64,000 nt of DNA from the NCBI GenBank assembly GCA_903813345.2, contig CAIIXF020000001.1, positions 31,970,556-32,034,555 of the forward strand, written 5' to 3'. The stretch comes from Owenia fusiformis. Its lineage: Eukaryota; Annelida; Polychaeta; Sabellida; Oweniidae. A model generated the notes under the pieces. That model did not search any database. It saw nothing but the letters and a program-made list of their open reading frames with translations, and had not been told where the DNA came from. Position numbers and translations under genes: made by a program. Below, one piece after another: positions 1 through 12,500 of this stretch; the first letter of the stretch is position 1, and every line of letters begins with the position of its first letter.

Positions 1-201
1 GAAGTAGGCTAATTATTTCAATTTCATTTGAATTTGATCAAAACAAATCAAAATTCTAAAGTAGGTCAAACTTCAGTGCACGTTTTACATGGCAGTTAAC
101 AACACATATAAAAGTTGCTGTGTGCATAATGTGCAACAATCATTCATTACAAGATTTTCCATGTAATTTCTTACAGCCAAGCGAATAAAAGTAAGAAATA
201 C

Positions 202-271
202 CTGATTTGGTAATACGGTTTCCATCCTGGTCCAGCCAGCATATCAAATTCGTAATCTCGAACTTTCGCGT
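202..271 (-). CDS. possible coding exon of a divergent upstream gene
   Basis: Read on the minus strand, a short stretch begins after a CAG that could be an acceptor and ends CAG followed by GTATTT, a fair donor. One frame reads RDYEFDMLAGPGWKPYYQI, a protein-like string rather than typical intron noise, and a second frame is also open. It lies about 240 bp upstream of the CHERP start codon and points away from it, so it could be the first coding exon (internal ATG at DMLAG) of a gene sharing a bidirectional promoter. I do not recognise the family and the rest would lie outside the window. A chance open stretch is equally possible. Confidence 0.2.
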
Positions 272-507
272 CTGGTAGATTTCATTACTTTCATCTTGTC
301 TTTCCTTTGTTATATTATTTTAAGATTTTATTATAATACAAATGATTATAAAATTGTCAATTAACTGCTTTATCTATCATTTTAGAAAATCCATGTAGAA
401 AACATCGAAGTCTCGAAGAACGAGATTTCTGCTACCAAGTTTTTCATGTTTTGTTCGGAAAATATATATGCGAGTTTTTGGATACTACTAGACATAATTC
501 GGCAGTC

Positions 508-3500
508 ATGGAACTTCCAAAGCCTCCAGATGGTAGTGTATTTTTCATAACTAGAATCCCTCTATTGTCATATTTCTGATCGTAGGATAAATTCGTGTAC
601 ACTTGTGATCAAAAGTTGCATGATTATTTTCTAAATCAAATCACAGATCAGTGAATGAGTGATTCAGGTGAACACTTAGGTCTAGCTTTCACTAGAGCAA
701 TCTACACATAGATGTTGGCCAGGGGCCGTGAATTCGTACGATCCTCAATCCAATCAGGATAAATTTTATCTTTTACAATAAATCTTGGATTACTAATCCG
801 ATAAATAGATCTATTTGGTGAATTCGTACAATCCGAGGATTGTGAGGGGGAATCCCCAAGATTTATCCATTTTACATTGGAATTCGGATAAAATTTATCT
901 AAAAAGTAATCCACCTCAAGAGTTGGATTGAGATTTATCCTGAGATTAATCCTAGGATCGTACGAATTCACTGATTTTTTTTAATTCTTGGATTAATCCC
1001 ACAATGCATCATTACCATGATGAAATTTATCCAGATCGGAGCGTACAAATTTACCGCCCCTGATCATTTTGCAGTAAGATCTAAAAGGCTCAAAGAATAA
1101 TTCAGAAGACGAGACACCAAATTGGAAAATTTCAAAAAAGTGACCACCTTTCAAAACGTTCCTTATACAAAATATGCCTGCTTCCTCGTGACAAATTTTG
1201 CACTTAATTTATAGCTGAGATCTTCATCTTTCTATTTCTACTTGTTTGGTTCGATAAATAACCTATGGACGCAGTAATTTGACTTTTAATACAGCAAATA
1301 TTTTTCACTTGATCCTGGCTCTTGTGTGTCCAAATTAGAGAAGGGTCAGTCACGGTTCCGTTCGATTAACCACGGTTTTTGACCTTGCCTCACGGTTCTT
1401 CTGGGACCGTCTGATCACCAAGAACTCCAGAACGGTTCCATCACTCCCGGGGAAATACTTTATTTTCGTGCAGTGTAACATGAATCCCGATTTTTTGCGC
1501 AAATAATTACAGCTCTATTTAATCTAAATAGCGAATGAAAGTACCATTTAAACGACAATTGAACAACTTCAAACGATCCATTGGGTAATAAAATCGTTTC
1601 CTTGGATATTTCATTGTGCATTATTGGTTACTATGGGAATTTCAATTTTTACGTCATTTTATTTTGCTCTGCAGCGTATCCGTGTGAATGAAATGCTCTG
1701 TCATGCATGTAGGAGGGTTTGGGTTGGACACCGTGAATGGTCATTGAAAAAAACATGATAGAATTTATCCAGGAGACATTATATTTTCAGTTTTGGCCCT
1801 TTTGCCATTTTAGTAATAGAGTAAAGGGAGGCAATATTGTCCATGTTGGTAATTGTCAGGCACTCAGTATATTTCCTCCCTGTCCTCTAAAGTAAAGTTT
1901 TCATTAATACATATGTTCTGGCATGTTTCGCCCATACATTTTATTTTTCCATATTTGGCAGCGCAGTCCATCATCATACTTTTAATATTCAACAAACAAC
2001 ATGACCAGTATTGATTTTAGATGCATAGATCTAAGTACAAAAGTGAATGGACTATGGTAGGTTTAAAGTAACTACCTACCCTCTGCATTTGTTCTACTTC
2101 GCTTCTTAAAAGAGAGTTTCGTCATCACTCTTTCAGTTTACAATAAATCTCTGAACTCAGAGAGCCATTCAGAGTTTGTCGTCGACAGGAGACTTTCTAT
2201 ATATGGTAATTTCCTCTTATGTCATCGCATAGTTAATGAGAAATGATCAGCATGGTAGGTTTAAAATGATTTATGACTTAAGTTGTCACAGGCATAGGCC
2301 GTGGGGGCGGGGCTACTAAACTGTGATATAGCTTGACTGCGAGCAGGGTAATAACTACATGTACCCTGTACCTCATGGGATCATGAATGCACATGTTAGG
2401 ATGATCCAAAATTATACTAAAATAGTTTTGTTCATAGTATTAACAGTGATGATAGATGATGATAGCTTAACTATATGGAAGGATGCTTTAATCGAAAGGT
2501 ATCATGGGAAACATTCATTTAGCACATGCATGAAAATGAACCGAATCAGTTACAGATCCGAACAGAATCAGTTGTAGATTGCCCTTACTCAACAATAAAG
2601 GCACCTCTTTGAAAGGCTGACTTTATCTGTTACAACAGTCTTAACACGCCCCCTATCACACGTTTCAGAGTTCAGAATAGTGAATCCTGAAAGGGAAAAC
2701 TGAAATCAGCTGCTTACTTTATATCTCCAAATGTTTTCTATATCACAGTCACTGTCATCCATTTGCGAAAGTCTGTAGTTGTCTGCTGCTTCTGTGCAAT
2801 CAGGACTTGTTACAACTTTTAACAAATTTTTAGCAGTTTCAGTTACTGTGGCAATGAATTCATTTTACCTCGAAAAGAGATTATTTTTTGTGACTTGAGG
2901 GTGCCCAATGTTTGGTTCTAGTATTGTTACACATTGTAACAATTTGCAATAACTAACTTGGTGGTGACAATGTGACATCATTTTGTCATGTTGATGCCTT
3001 GTTTCAACTGAAAATATCTGGGCAAAAATGCACTGAATTGATTCTTAATAACAAATTCACAATTCCATGACTATGGGAGGGAATGACTTTGACACAAGAC
3101 TGTAAGTTCATTAAAACCAGTGTTTTTGTCTGATTAAATGTAGCCATGATTGAAAAATATATGATTCTAATTTTATTCTATTTTTGCTATTGCTAGATCC
3201 AGACTTGAAGAACATTATTGACAAGTTAGCTAACTTTGTTGCAAGAAATGGAGCAGAGTTTGAACAGATGACAAAATCTAAACAGAAGGATAATCCAAAG
3301 TTTTCCTTCTTGTTTGGTGGAGAGCACTACAACTACTACCAATTTAAAGTCACCACTGAACACTCAAGTAAGCACAGTAAAAGAAATCTGTGTATATTAT
3401 AAGTCTTCGTATCAGCAAATTTTGTTTCGGCTGCATTTTTGTAATTGTAATTCAATTGATGGGCATGTACAGTTAATACTAACTCAACTGATACTTATTT

Positions 3501-6500
3501 TAATGTTTATCATGGAATCAAAGTGAGATATTCAGAGATTGAAGGTAAATTTTAGACATACATGTACTTTTCAAATATTATGAGTATTCTTTATATTTTA
3601 CAGTAAATGAAATTTGTAATGATAGGCATCTGTGGCAGTTTTTGTTTGTGATAAAAAATAACGTTTTTTAAACCAAATCTATTTCAATTTATTACCCTGG
3701 TACAAATACCATTTTATTTGAGATCTTTACATTTTTATTTGTAGTTTTGAACCAGCAAAAGAAGCAAGCTGCTTCTACAGTTACCATGCCAACTACTCTG
3801 CCCATGACAACACAGACTCTCCAACAGACCAGCATTCCACCTCCTGTGTGTATAATCTCCATTGTCAACATTGCATGTAAAATCTCATCAATGAAATTTT
3901 TTTATGAAAATTTAAATGAGTAAATTCCTCAATATTTTAAAATTGTTTCTGATGGAATTCGGAATTCACTGACTAAGTTCTTAAGAAAAAAATATTGCAG
4001 CTATATGAAAAAAGTATATGTACAAAAATATAAATAATTTTTTCCTCATTTATTTTGAAACTATTTTTGTAATTATTTTCAAAATACCATTCATGACAAC
4101 ATACAACAGTTTAAATAGCTGCTTTAATTTTGTTCAGGGAGTTGTGTGGCCAAATCCTACAGCTGTTCCACAACCATCTCAACAAATCCAACAATTACAA
4201 CAACAAATCCAGCAATTACAACAACAAATTCAACAACAGCAAGAAACTGCAGCCCAGCAAATCAAACAAAGCGAGGAAAACTTGTCTGCTCAGTACACTA
4301 GTATGATCCAACAGCAACAGGTAAAGTTAACCACTGCCACAGTGGTCTTTGTTTAGGATATAACTACATTCATAAATTAGAAATGACTTTCAATCAATAT
4401 CGAAATGCATGTTTGCTTGATTTTTATAGTTCTTATAATTTAAAAGAAAAAGGAAAAAGTAATCTACATGAATGTCAAAAAATATATTAAACATGAAAAT
4501 ATTTGAGTCAAATGGAACTTTATATTGATCAAATTATCTATTTTATCTTTTTTCTGTGATCAAATTAAGAATTAGTCCACTAAAATATTAATCGAAATGC
4601 TGTACATATTCCAGGGCCAGATAAATGAGGCTGTTGTGAAGGCTCGTGAGGCAGAGCTACAAGCATTATGCGATAAATGTGGCACTCAAATGTCTGAACT
4701 AGATACTATGGCTCAACCCATTATTGAATCCTGTACTAAAGATGCAATTTCTGTGAGTATTAATTATGAATCATGCATATCACATCTAAATCTAAAGGAT
4801 AGATTTAGATATTAGAATTATTAGAATATTCAGAATTAGGTATATTTCGAATTTGTACTTTTGAAGAATTTATATCAGCCATTCATTTAAAGAAGTTATA
4901 GCCTACTATTAGTTTATTTCATATTTTAAATTCCAGGGTGGCAAAAATTGGATATTCTCTCACAATACCTCACAAGAACATGGTGACATGATAGCACAAT
5001 ATATTCTAAAAAGGTGAGAAACACTAATACTTTAGTAGGAACCAAGGGTTCCCATGCACCCGAAAGATAGATATGTCTACTGAAAGAATTTTGATGTTAA
5101 CATTGCCATCTACTGAGTGAACTTTTTTTTATTTATTTATTGAGGGGGCAAAATTATGAGCTGTTTTCATACAATTTTTGATATAGCTTTTTTAATAGAT
5201 AACGAAAGGTGGTAACAAAATTTATGTAAGGAGCTTGTGATCCTGGAAGAATTGAAGTCTTTGCTTTACTAATGACTGAAAAAAATGATGCTTTTTTCAA
5301 AAATGGAGACACATCATTTTATATAGGAGTTTAGCGAACGCCTCTCGTTCCTATATTGCTCCTTCTATGGTGGTATCTTAGAGCTGGCATCGAATAGGAT
5401 TTTAATGTCGACATGTCGGAGCTCTCGATCGACAACAATATCGACATTGTCGGGTCCAATGATATTCGAAAAATGAAAAAAAATTTGAAGAAAATCCGTC
5501 TGAATTTTAGATTTTCTAGGCTTGCAATTAGCAATACGATGCACAATAGTCATCCTCAGTTGTATGTTTTATATTTAACTTACAGGTAAACCATGTTCAA
5601 GTATCAGACTTTGACGAAAAAGCAATAAATAGACTTAAACTACGATTTCTGTTGTTATTTCCGGGCAGCCATTGAAAATAAATCTCGAGGGTAAATCTCG
5701 AGGGGCCCCGAGACCTAATTCGAGAGCAGGAAGTCGATCGAAACAAAAAAGAAAATTTGAAAATGTAGGCGGTAAAACTTCACTAAAATACACCATACAG
5801 CAGGTAGTAACAAAGATTTTAATTCATAGGGAAATAGCTTATTATGTTGTGAGTTCCGACTGTCGATCAAGAGGCGTTGTGTCGACATGGGTGTCGCAGA
5901 GAGCATTCGACTGACAATTGACCATTCCGACATTTGATGCCAGCTCTATGGTATCTTTTGATTTGTAGTGTAGAACTAAGATTAAAAACATATTTAAGCT
6001 TGGTTTTTTAAAAGATTTTGGGTTTCTAAAACATAAAAATTTGAAAAATCATGAAATACAAGGTCTCAAATGGATGAATTTGGGGTATTATTAGTTTTTT
6101 ATATAGCTTTTTTAATAGATAATGAAAGGTGGTAATAAAATTTATGTAAGGAGCTTGGGAGTGGACCTATTGATCATGGAAGAATTGAAGTCTTTCATCA
6201 TAAAATATCAATTATTTCAGTCACTAGTGAAGCAAAGACTTCAATTCTTCCATGATCACTAGGTCCACTCCCAAGCTCCTGACATAAATTTTATTACCAC
6301 CTTTCATTGTCTATTAAAAAAAGCTATATTAAAAAATTGTTTGAAAACAGCTTAAAATTTTGCCCCCTGAGGTACCCACTTTTTGCTAATAGTCCAAGTT
6401 TCATCAGAGCTATCTGCATGAATCTTTCTTTAAATGATTAATTAATGTTATTTTCATGGTTCTCATGTACAAAAATAAAAATATCAATGATACTGAAAAA

Positions 6501-9500
6501 ATTAAAAATATTGGCTCTATGGGAACCCTCGCTTCCTACTAAAGTAACAGTTTACTTTAATACCTTTAGTGTTTTCAATACAAATTATACCACCGTAGAA
6601 TTGATATTTGAAGTTTTGTTATGTAACAGAAGTATCTGTATGTTCAGTCAATATCAGTAGCCTAATTATCAGGTGTTTATAACAATTTCAAAATGGTCAT
6701 CTACAAGATTCAATCTTTTTCAGGGTGACCGACAAGACTGCTAGTTTTGACCTGAAGTTACACCTTATATATCTAATGAATGATGTTCTACATCACTGGT
6801 GAGTGCAGTTTAAAGTAGTAATAACTAATATAGCTTGGCCATTCAAAGCATGGCTCACCCAATGTCTAGATTTTTACAGCCCTCTATTTTATAGATCCGT
6901 CATATCTAAGAGTGACATCTATTTTTTTGAATCATGAAATCATTATAACAAATCTTCTAGTCTGTGTTATAAGTAGTCGGTCCGTGTGATGAGTATTTTC
7001 ATGATTACTATTTCCAATATTTCTTGTTGTTTGAAGAAATGGGTAATATTTTTCCAAATTAAATGTGGATAATAGAGAGCTTTCGATAAAAGTTGTTTCG
7101 AAAACATATATGTAAACTTGTACTTAAAAGTGTCTTGTCACACTAAAATCAATTTTAACTTGATTTTCATGATGCACCGAGTTGACATAGATAGTTTCCA
7201 AATTCTAAACTGCATTCATCAATCAGTGACTGCGAATGTAATATCTGTCGCATCGTTGTTATGTAATCAACTCAATACCTAAAATCTTGTGGCATGGTGT
7301 TCTACACAAACGACCCTTTAACGTGGTTCATCACAGGGAAGGGTGAATTATTTCACAGTTCTTATAAAAGTTTAAGTTGAAATTATAATTTTAGCTTATA
7401 AAAAGGCATTTTAGATGATGATTGTAAAATTATAAATTGGATCTACACATAAACCCTAACATACTAATGTGTGTTGACCGCTGGACCATGATCCCTATTC
7501 AAAATTAATAAGCTCAATATGTAAAGTATATCCAATCAAACAATCTAATCTGTGCTAGCGATTCCTGGAGTGAGCCATTTGGTTGCATAATAAACTCTCT
7601 CACAAGTACTTGTACTGGGTGTTTCATAATGTTCTTATAATGTCTTATAATATATATCTCATATAGAAATTCCTATTTCATTTTAGACAAAGAGATCTCA
7701 CACATGTGATAATAGATAGATAATGGTATGTGATAATACAGTTTAAAAGCGACAAATGGTTTTAGCTTTAGAATTGTGACTCTAAACCCCTATGAAAAAA
7801 GTTAGAACTTGTATGCCCAAATTGTCAGTATTTTTGACTTGAAACAATAAACCCTCATGTTCTTAGAATTTGAATATCTTCATTAATTATTGCTCAATAC
7901 AGTTATAAGTAAGCTCAAAATACTGGGAATTTAATCACCTTTCCAATGATACCTAATACACCCTTGTATGATTGCTCATTTCCGAGATCATAGGGGGAGG
8001 GGTGGATCTCTTTTTTCCAAACGCGGCGTTTCATATTTTCCTCATTATTATTATGAAGTAATATACCATGCACGTTTATTTTAAATAATTAATTAAAATA
8101 TTCATTTTCTAATTATTTAATGACTATTGTAATGCCAGTCGACGGAAATATATTGTATTGTAATTACAATTATTTATTGAAGTAATAAAACATTTTTCAA
8201 CATCAATGAGGCCTGAAGTCAGTCTATCCTGAATATCTGGTTGCTATGCACATTTCTTCAAATTTCTAAAAAATAACTAGATTTAGGTCATTGATCGGCC
8301 AAAATGATGTACATTTCTAGGTCCCGGGTCATAAGAAGGCGTCGAGAACGATGCAAAATCGTCAAATTATAAAAATAGATCTATGATTTTTCATTAATTC
8401 ACTTTTGTGGCCACCATTTTTTCTGATTGATCAAGTGACATAGTGACAAAGACCACTTTTCGACATGAATACATGTATTTTCTTTTTTGGTTTCAGTGTA
8501 CGAAAGAATGCTGAGGGTCTGAAAGGGTCATTTGAAACAGTTGTCACGCCAGTATTCTGTTCTGCTCATGTTGGCATGGAAGAGGAAAAACAACAGAAAC
8601 TTACTAAGGTACCACGGCTATACTGGGGCTCTCTATCTTTATTATTGAAATATATTTCATCTCATATGTGTAAATACAAGTCAATGCTAGAAGTGTGTTT
8701 ATGAACTCTATTAGATCTTCAATTCTGTGATTTTGATTTTTATCCATATAAATAATTCTTTACTTTACAATTTGAGCAGTTTCAAAATCTTGGATTTATT
8801 TTAAATGTAGTAAATGTATATGCAATTTCTATGAAACAGCAATAGGAGTTGTAAATGGTAAAAGTATTTGTTGGAATCCTGTTTTTGTCAGTTTTGCATA
8901 ATTTTTTAACAATTTGTGATGTGTCTTTGTTTATAGCTACTAGGTCTGTGGGAGAAGAACAAATACTTTTCAGAGAATACTATACAGTTGATGAAAGACC
9001 CAGTGGCAGGACTAGCTACATATCAGGTATGGAAATGCATTTTGCATGACTTCTATACTAAATACAGTGCTTTCAGTAGGTTTGTCCAAGAGTTCGTCAC
9101 TGGGACGGATTGATTTTCAAAATGTGAGTCCCCCCTCAAAAAAGTGCGTACCGTGAAAAAAGGTTCCCAGGAATTCAAAGTCTCATTTTTACACTAAACG
9201 AAAAAATTGATGAAAAGTTTCAAACCAGTTTTGTTGTTTAACGGCAACAAACGTCTAGAATGTCACTAAATATGTACCTTCACTTGAAAGCGATAACTAA
9301 TGTTCAACCATTAAATACGTATTTTCTTTTCGTATTTCGAAGCAATTGTTCTTATGACAAGCCCAAAGTACGAACAAATTATGGTAGAGCTATGGTGTCT
9401 TTCACTGCACCGATAATTTGGAATGAATTAACTGATGAAATGAAATCATCTGACAGCATCTTAATTATGAAAAAAGAACTCAAAAAGTACCTTCTTAAAG

Positions 9501-12500
9501 GTGCTACAAATAGTGCAGGGGGGCCATTCAACGATCATCGACAAGTGTCAAAATATATTTAGGTTTGGATATTTCATCAAGACTAACATATATTTTCATT
9601 ATCTACAAAGAAACCCTCTGGATGAACATTATTTCAGCTGATATTCCTCTTGAAACATGGTGGATCTTAAAAAATCTATAAGCGGGACTCCCTTTATAGA
9701 ATTGAATTTACACTTCTTAATGCTGACATTGATAGTTTATACATACATTTTATGAAAATAGGTATGTCAAAGAAGGTATTAAGCCAAATATTGACCTGAT
9801 AGCTCAGAAAAAATAAAAATTTTCGAATTTTCTTTCTACAGTCCTTATTGCCCCTTTAATCAATAGTATCATTCATAGTCTATGTTAGTTTTATAATGAT
9901 TTGCGGGCCTAATATGGCACACTATTAAGCAGAAACAAATAGTATGCATTATTGCACAAGCAGATCCCCCATATGTATTATTATAAAACACGGGAATATA
10001 CACATTATGTGTCACCCGTTTATTGTAACCTGTTGTAAAGATATGATTAAATAAGAATAAATAAATAAATAAAAAAATAAAAAAATAAAAAATTGGCACT
10101 AGGGGCAATCTCCGCAAGGTTTCATTTATTAGTTCCATTTTATGCGCATGCGCAACAAATCCAGTAATTTGGTTAGTTAAAATTATTAAGACGCATGCGC
10201 GATTGATAATCATGGCCAATCATAGGACTCGTACCGATTACCGCTCAGTACTGTAGCAACTACTTAGTGATTGTCCTATCACAGGCCTCGTACTATTTCG
10301 ATCGGAAATCAACTTCCGGAAAAGAAACTTCGAAAGAAAATATTGTATTTCTTTTAAAAATAGAATATCCTTTGTTTATTTAGCGGATTTTGACCAAATG
10401 AAAGACTGAAGGTAAGATCTTTTTGCGAATCTATCAATTTTGTTTATGAAAACACGGGACTTTGCGTCCAAAGGACGGATCTTTAAATTTTTTTGGAGTC
10501 CCTTCATCAAAATCTGGGTCCTCCTTAATGTTGAGGACGCATTACTGAAAGCCCTGTAAATACATATTCATGATATAGAATTACAAGAACATTATATACA
10601 GTTAAACACCTGGCACAGCTTTGGTAGCCTAAATACACTGTTGCTCTTATACATGGAACATTTACCAATTTACCATTGAAATGCCAATATTCCATATATT
10701 TGACCAACAATGGAATGTAATCTTGGACTTTACAGGTTTTATTGATATTTTATTGATATTTTTTATTTTGAATCTAGTTGGAGGGAGAGAAATGTATTTC
10801 AAAATGATGTAGTTTTGTCCTAACCAAAATTTAAGAAAATGGAGAAATTAGATCCCCTGGACCAGATATATTCAAATGTGTTCTGAGGTTGAAGGTTGAT
10901 ATTTCAGGCAAACAGTATCACAAAATATGGCAGTGTTGTAAGTCAGATCACACAGGCAGTGAACATTCAGTATAGTAATCTACAGAAACAGCACCAGGAG
11001 TTTGTGAATCACCTGAACAACCAGGTCTCTGCACTTCAGACACATCTCACACAACAACAGGCTGTCTTACAGCAACAGCAACAAGGTAACTATATACAAA
11101 CTTGCAATATATTGTGATGCTTTATTACAGGTGACAATGTAACTCCCCACTCACTAAGTCTTTAATTCATGAGTCGCAAGGGAGAGAAATGATCTAAATT
11201 ATATAATCTAGTTTGAAGCCCTTCTGATTATCAAAAATGATAAAATATTGTATCGATCTTTTTTAATGTTGAATACTGCATCTACACAATCACTCAAACA
11301 ACCGCATAGTCCAGCTCATAGATTGTCTCGAAAAAAACATATCTTAGAGATTATTTATAATTAATAATTTAGTTAGCTAATTAAATACAGTGTGCCTCAA
11401 TATATCTTTCAAAAATATTACTTCAATGAAGGAAAAAAGAGTAAGTACCATTTACTTTTTGGGACACTCAGTATATGTATATACATTTCAAGCAAGTTTA
11501 TTATTCAATAGAAGTAATATGTATAATTCAGTCCATCAGTTCATGTTATGACCCAAAGTAGGTTATTTATTTCATAAACATTGTTTACATTTTGGTATAG
11601 TCTATGTACATGTATGTTGAAAAGTAATAGAGCAATTTTATATGTACAAGCATGACACATTATCTTCCGGTGATTCATCTAGTATGATGGCCATTTTGGA
11701 AATTGATGGATAGTCTCCCTCGATGTTTTGCCATGTCTTTGCCACATAGAGATATATACTATATAGTCAAAATTTCAATCTGTCTGTCAAGTGTTTGCCC
11801 AACGTCATCACCTGTTAAAAATAGAATAAGAAGTACCAATTTAAAACAAACTTGAAAATGATTCATGTTGGATTAACACAGAACTCCTTGTTACTTGTAA
11901 GAATTTCAGTTCAATCATTAAACAAACTTGTCATATTTACCAGTGTTCAAAATGAATTACGATCATTAGACTACATGTTACCTACTAAGAATTTCAAACA
12001 TCTAACCAAATAAGGAATTTGATTGGGAAGGAAGTGGTTTTGAGTATAACTTTTTAGAATTTGAACTCATTTACAATATGCTGCATTCGTACTTGCCATA
12101 TTTGGCATTGCTTTGTGTGTAATTCTGATTACTTCTAAAAATTTCATATACCCAACTAAATTAGGTAGGTTAGTGGGATGGTGTTTAAGTATCACTATTG
12201 AATGTAGGTGCATTTAGTATTTCTATTATTACCTAAATATACCTATATACAGGATGGGCCAAAAAATGCCACTTTTTTTCAAAGTGCTATAACTTTTTAA
12301 ATTTTTGAAGATGCAATCTAGCCATGGATTATGAATTGTCAATTTTACTTGAATAAAGTATGCCACCAGCATCTCACTTAAAGATGTGGTGTACCATGAG
12401 TAATGAACAGAATTTGCATAATGTACCTGAACTGACACGGCCTGATGACCACCACGCTAGTAGTCCTGATGTAAACCCCAGTGAGTATAGGGTATGGAAC

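Larger units (their letters stand above)
9065..10556. mobile_element. TIR-bounded insertion in CHERP intron 9 holding a LINE tail
   Basis: CAGTGCTTTCAGTA at 9065-9078 is matched by TACTGAAAGCCCTG at 10543-10556 as terminal inverted repeats with one mismatch. TAAATA occurs directly outside both ends (9059-9064, 10557-10562), a possible 6-bp target duplication. The GGACGGAT string also recurs near both ends. The CAG...CTG termini are hAT-like, but the flank length is wrong for hAT, so the superfamily is left open. A LINE 3' end lies inside. Confidence 0.45.

Noticed and set aside
4018-4356. 112-residue plus-strand frame with a hydrophobic start
   Set aside because: Only its second half (from 4138) is coding, as CHERP exon 4; the first 40 residues are intron read-through before a good acceptor.
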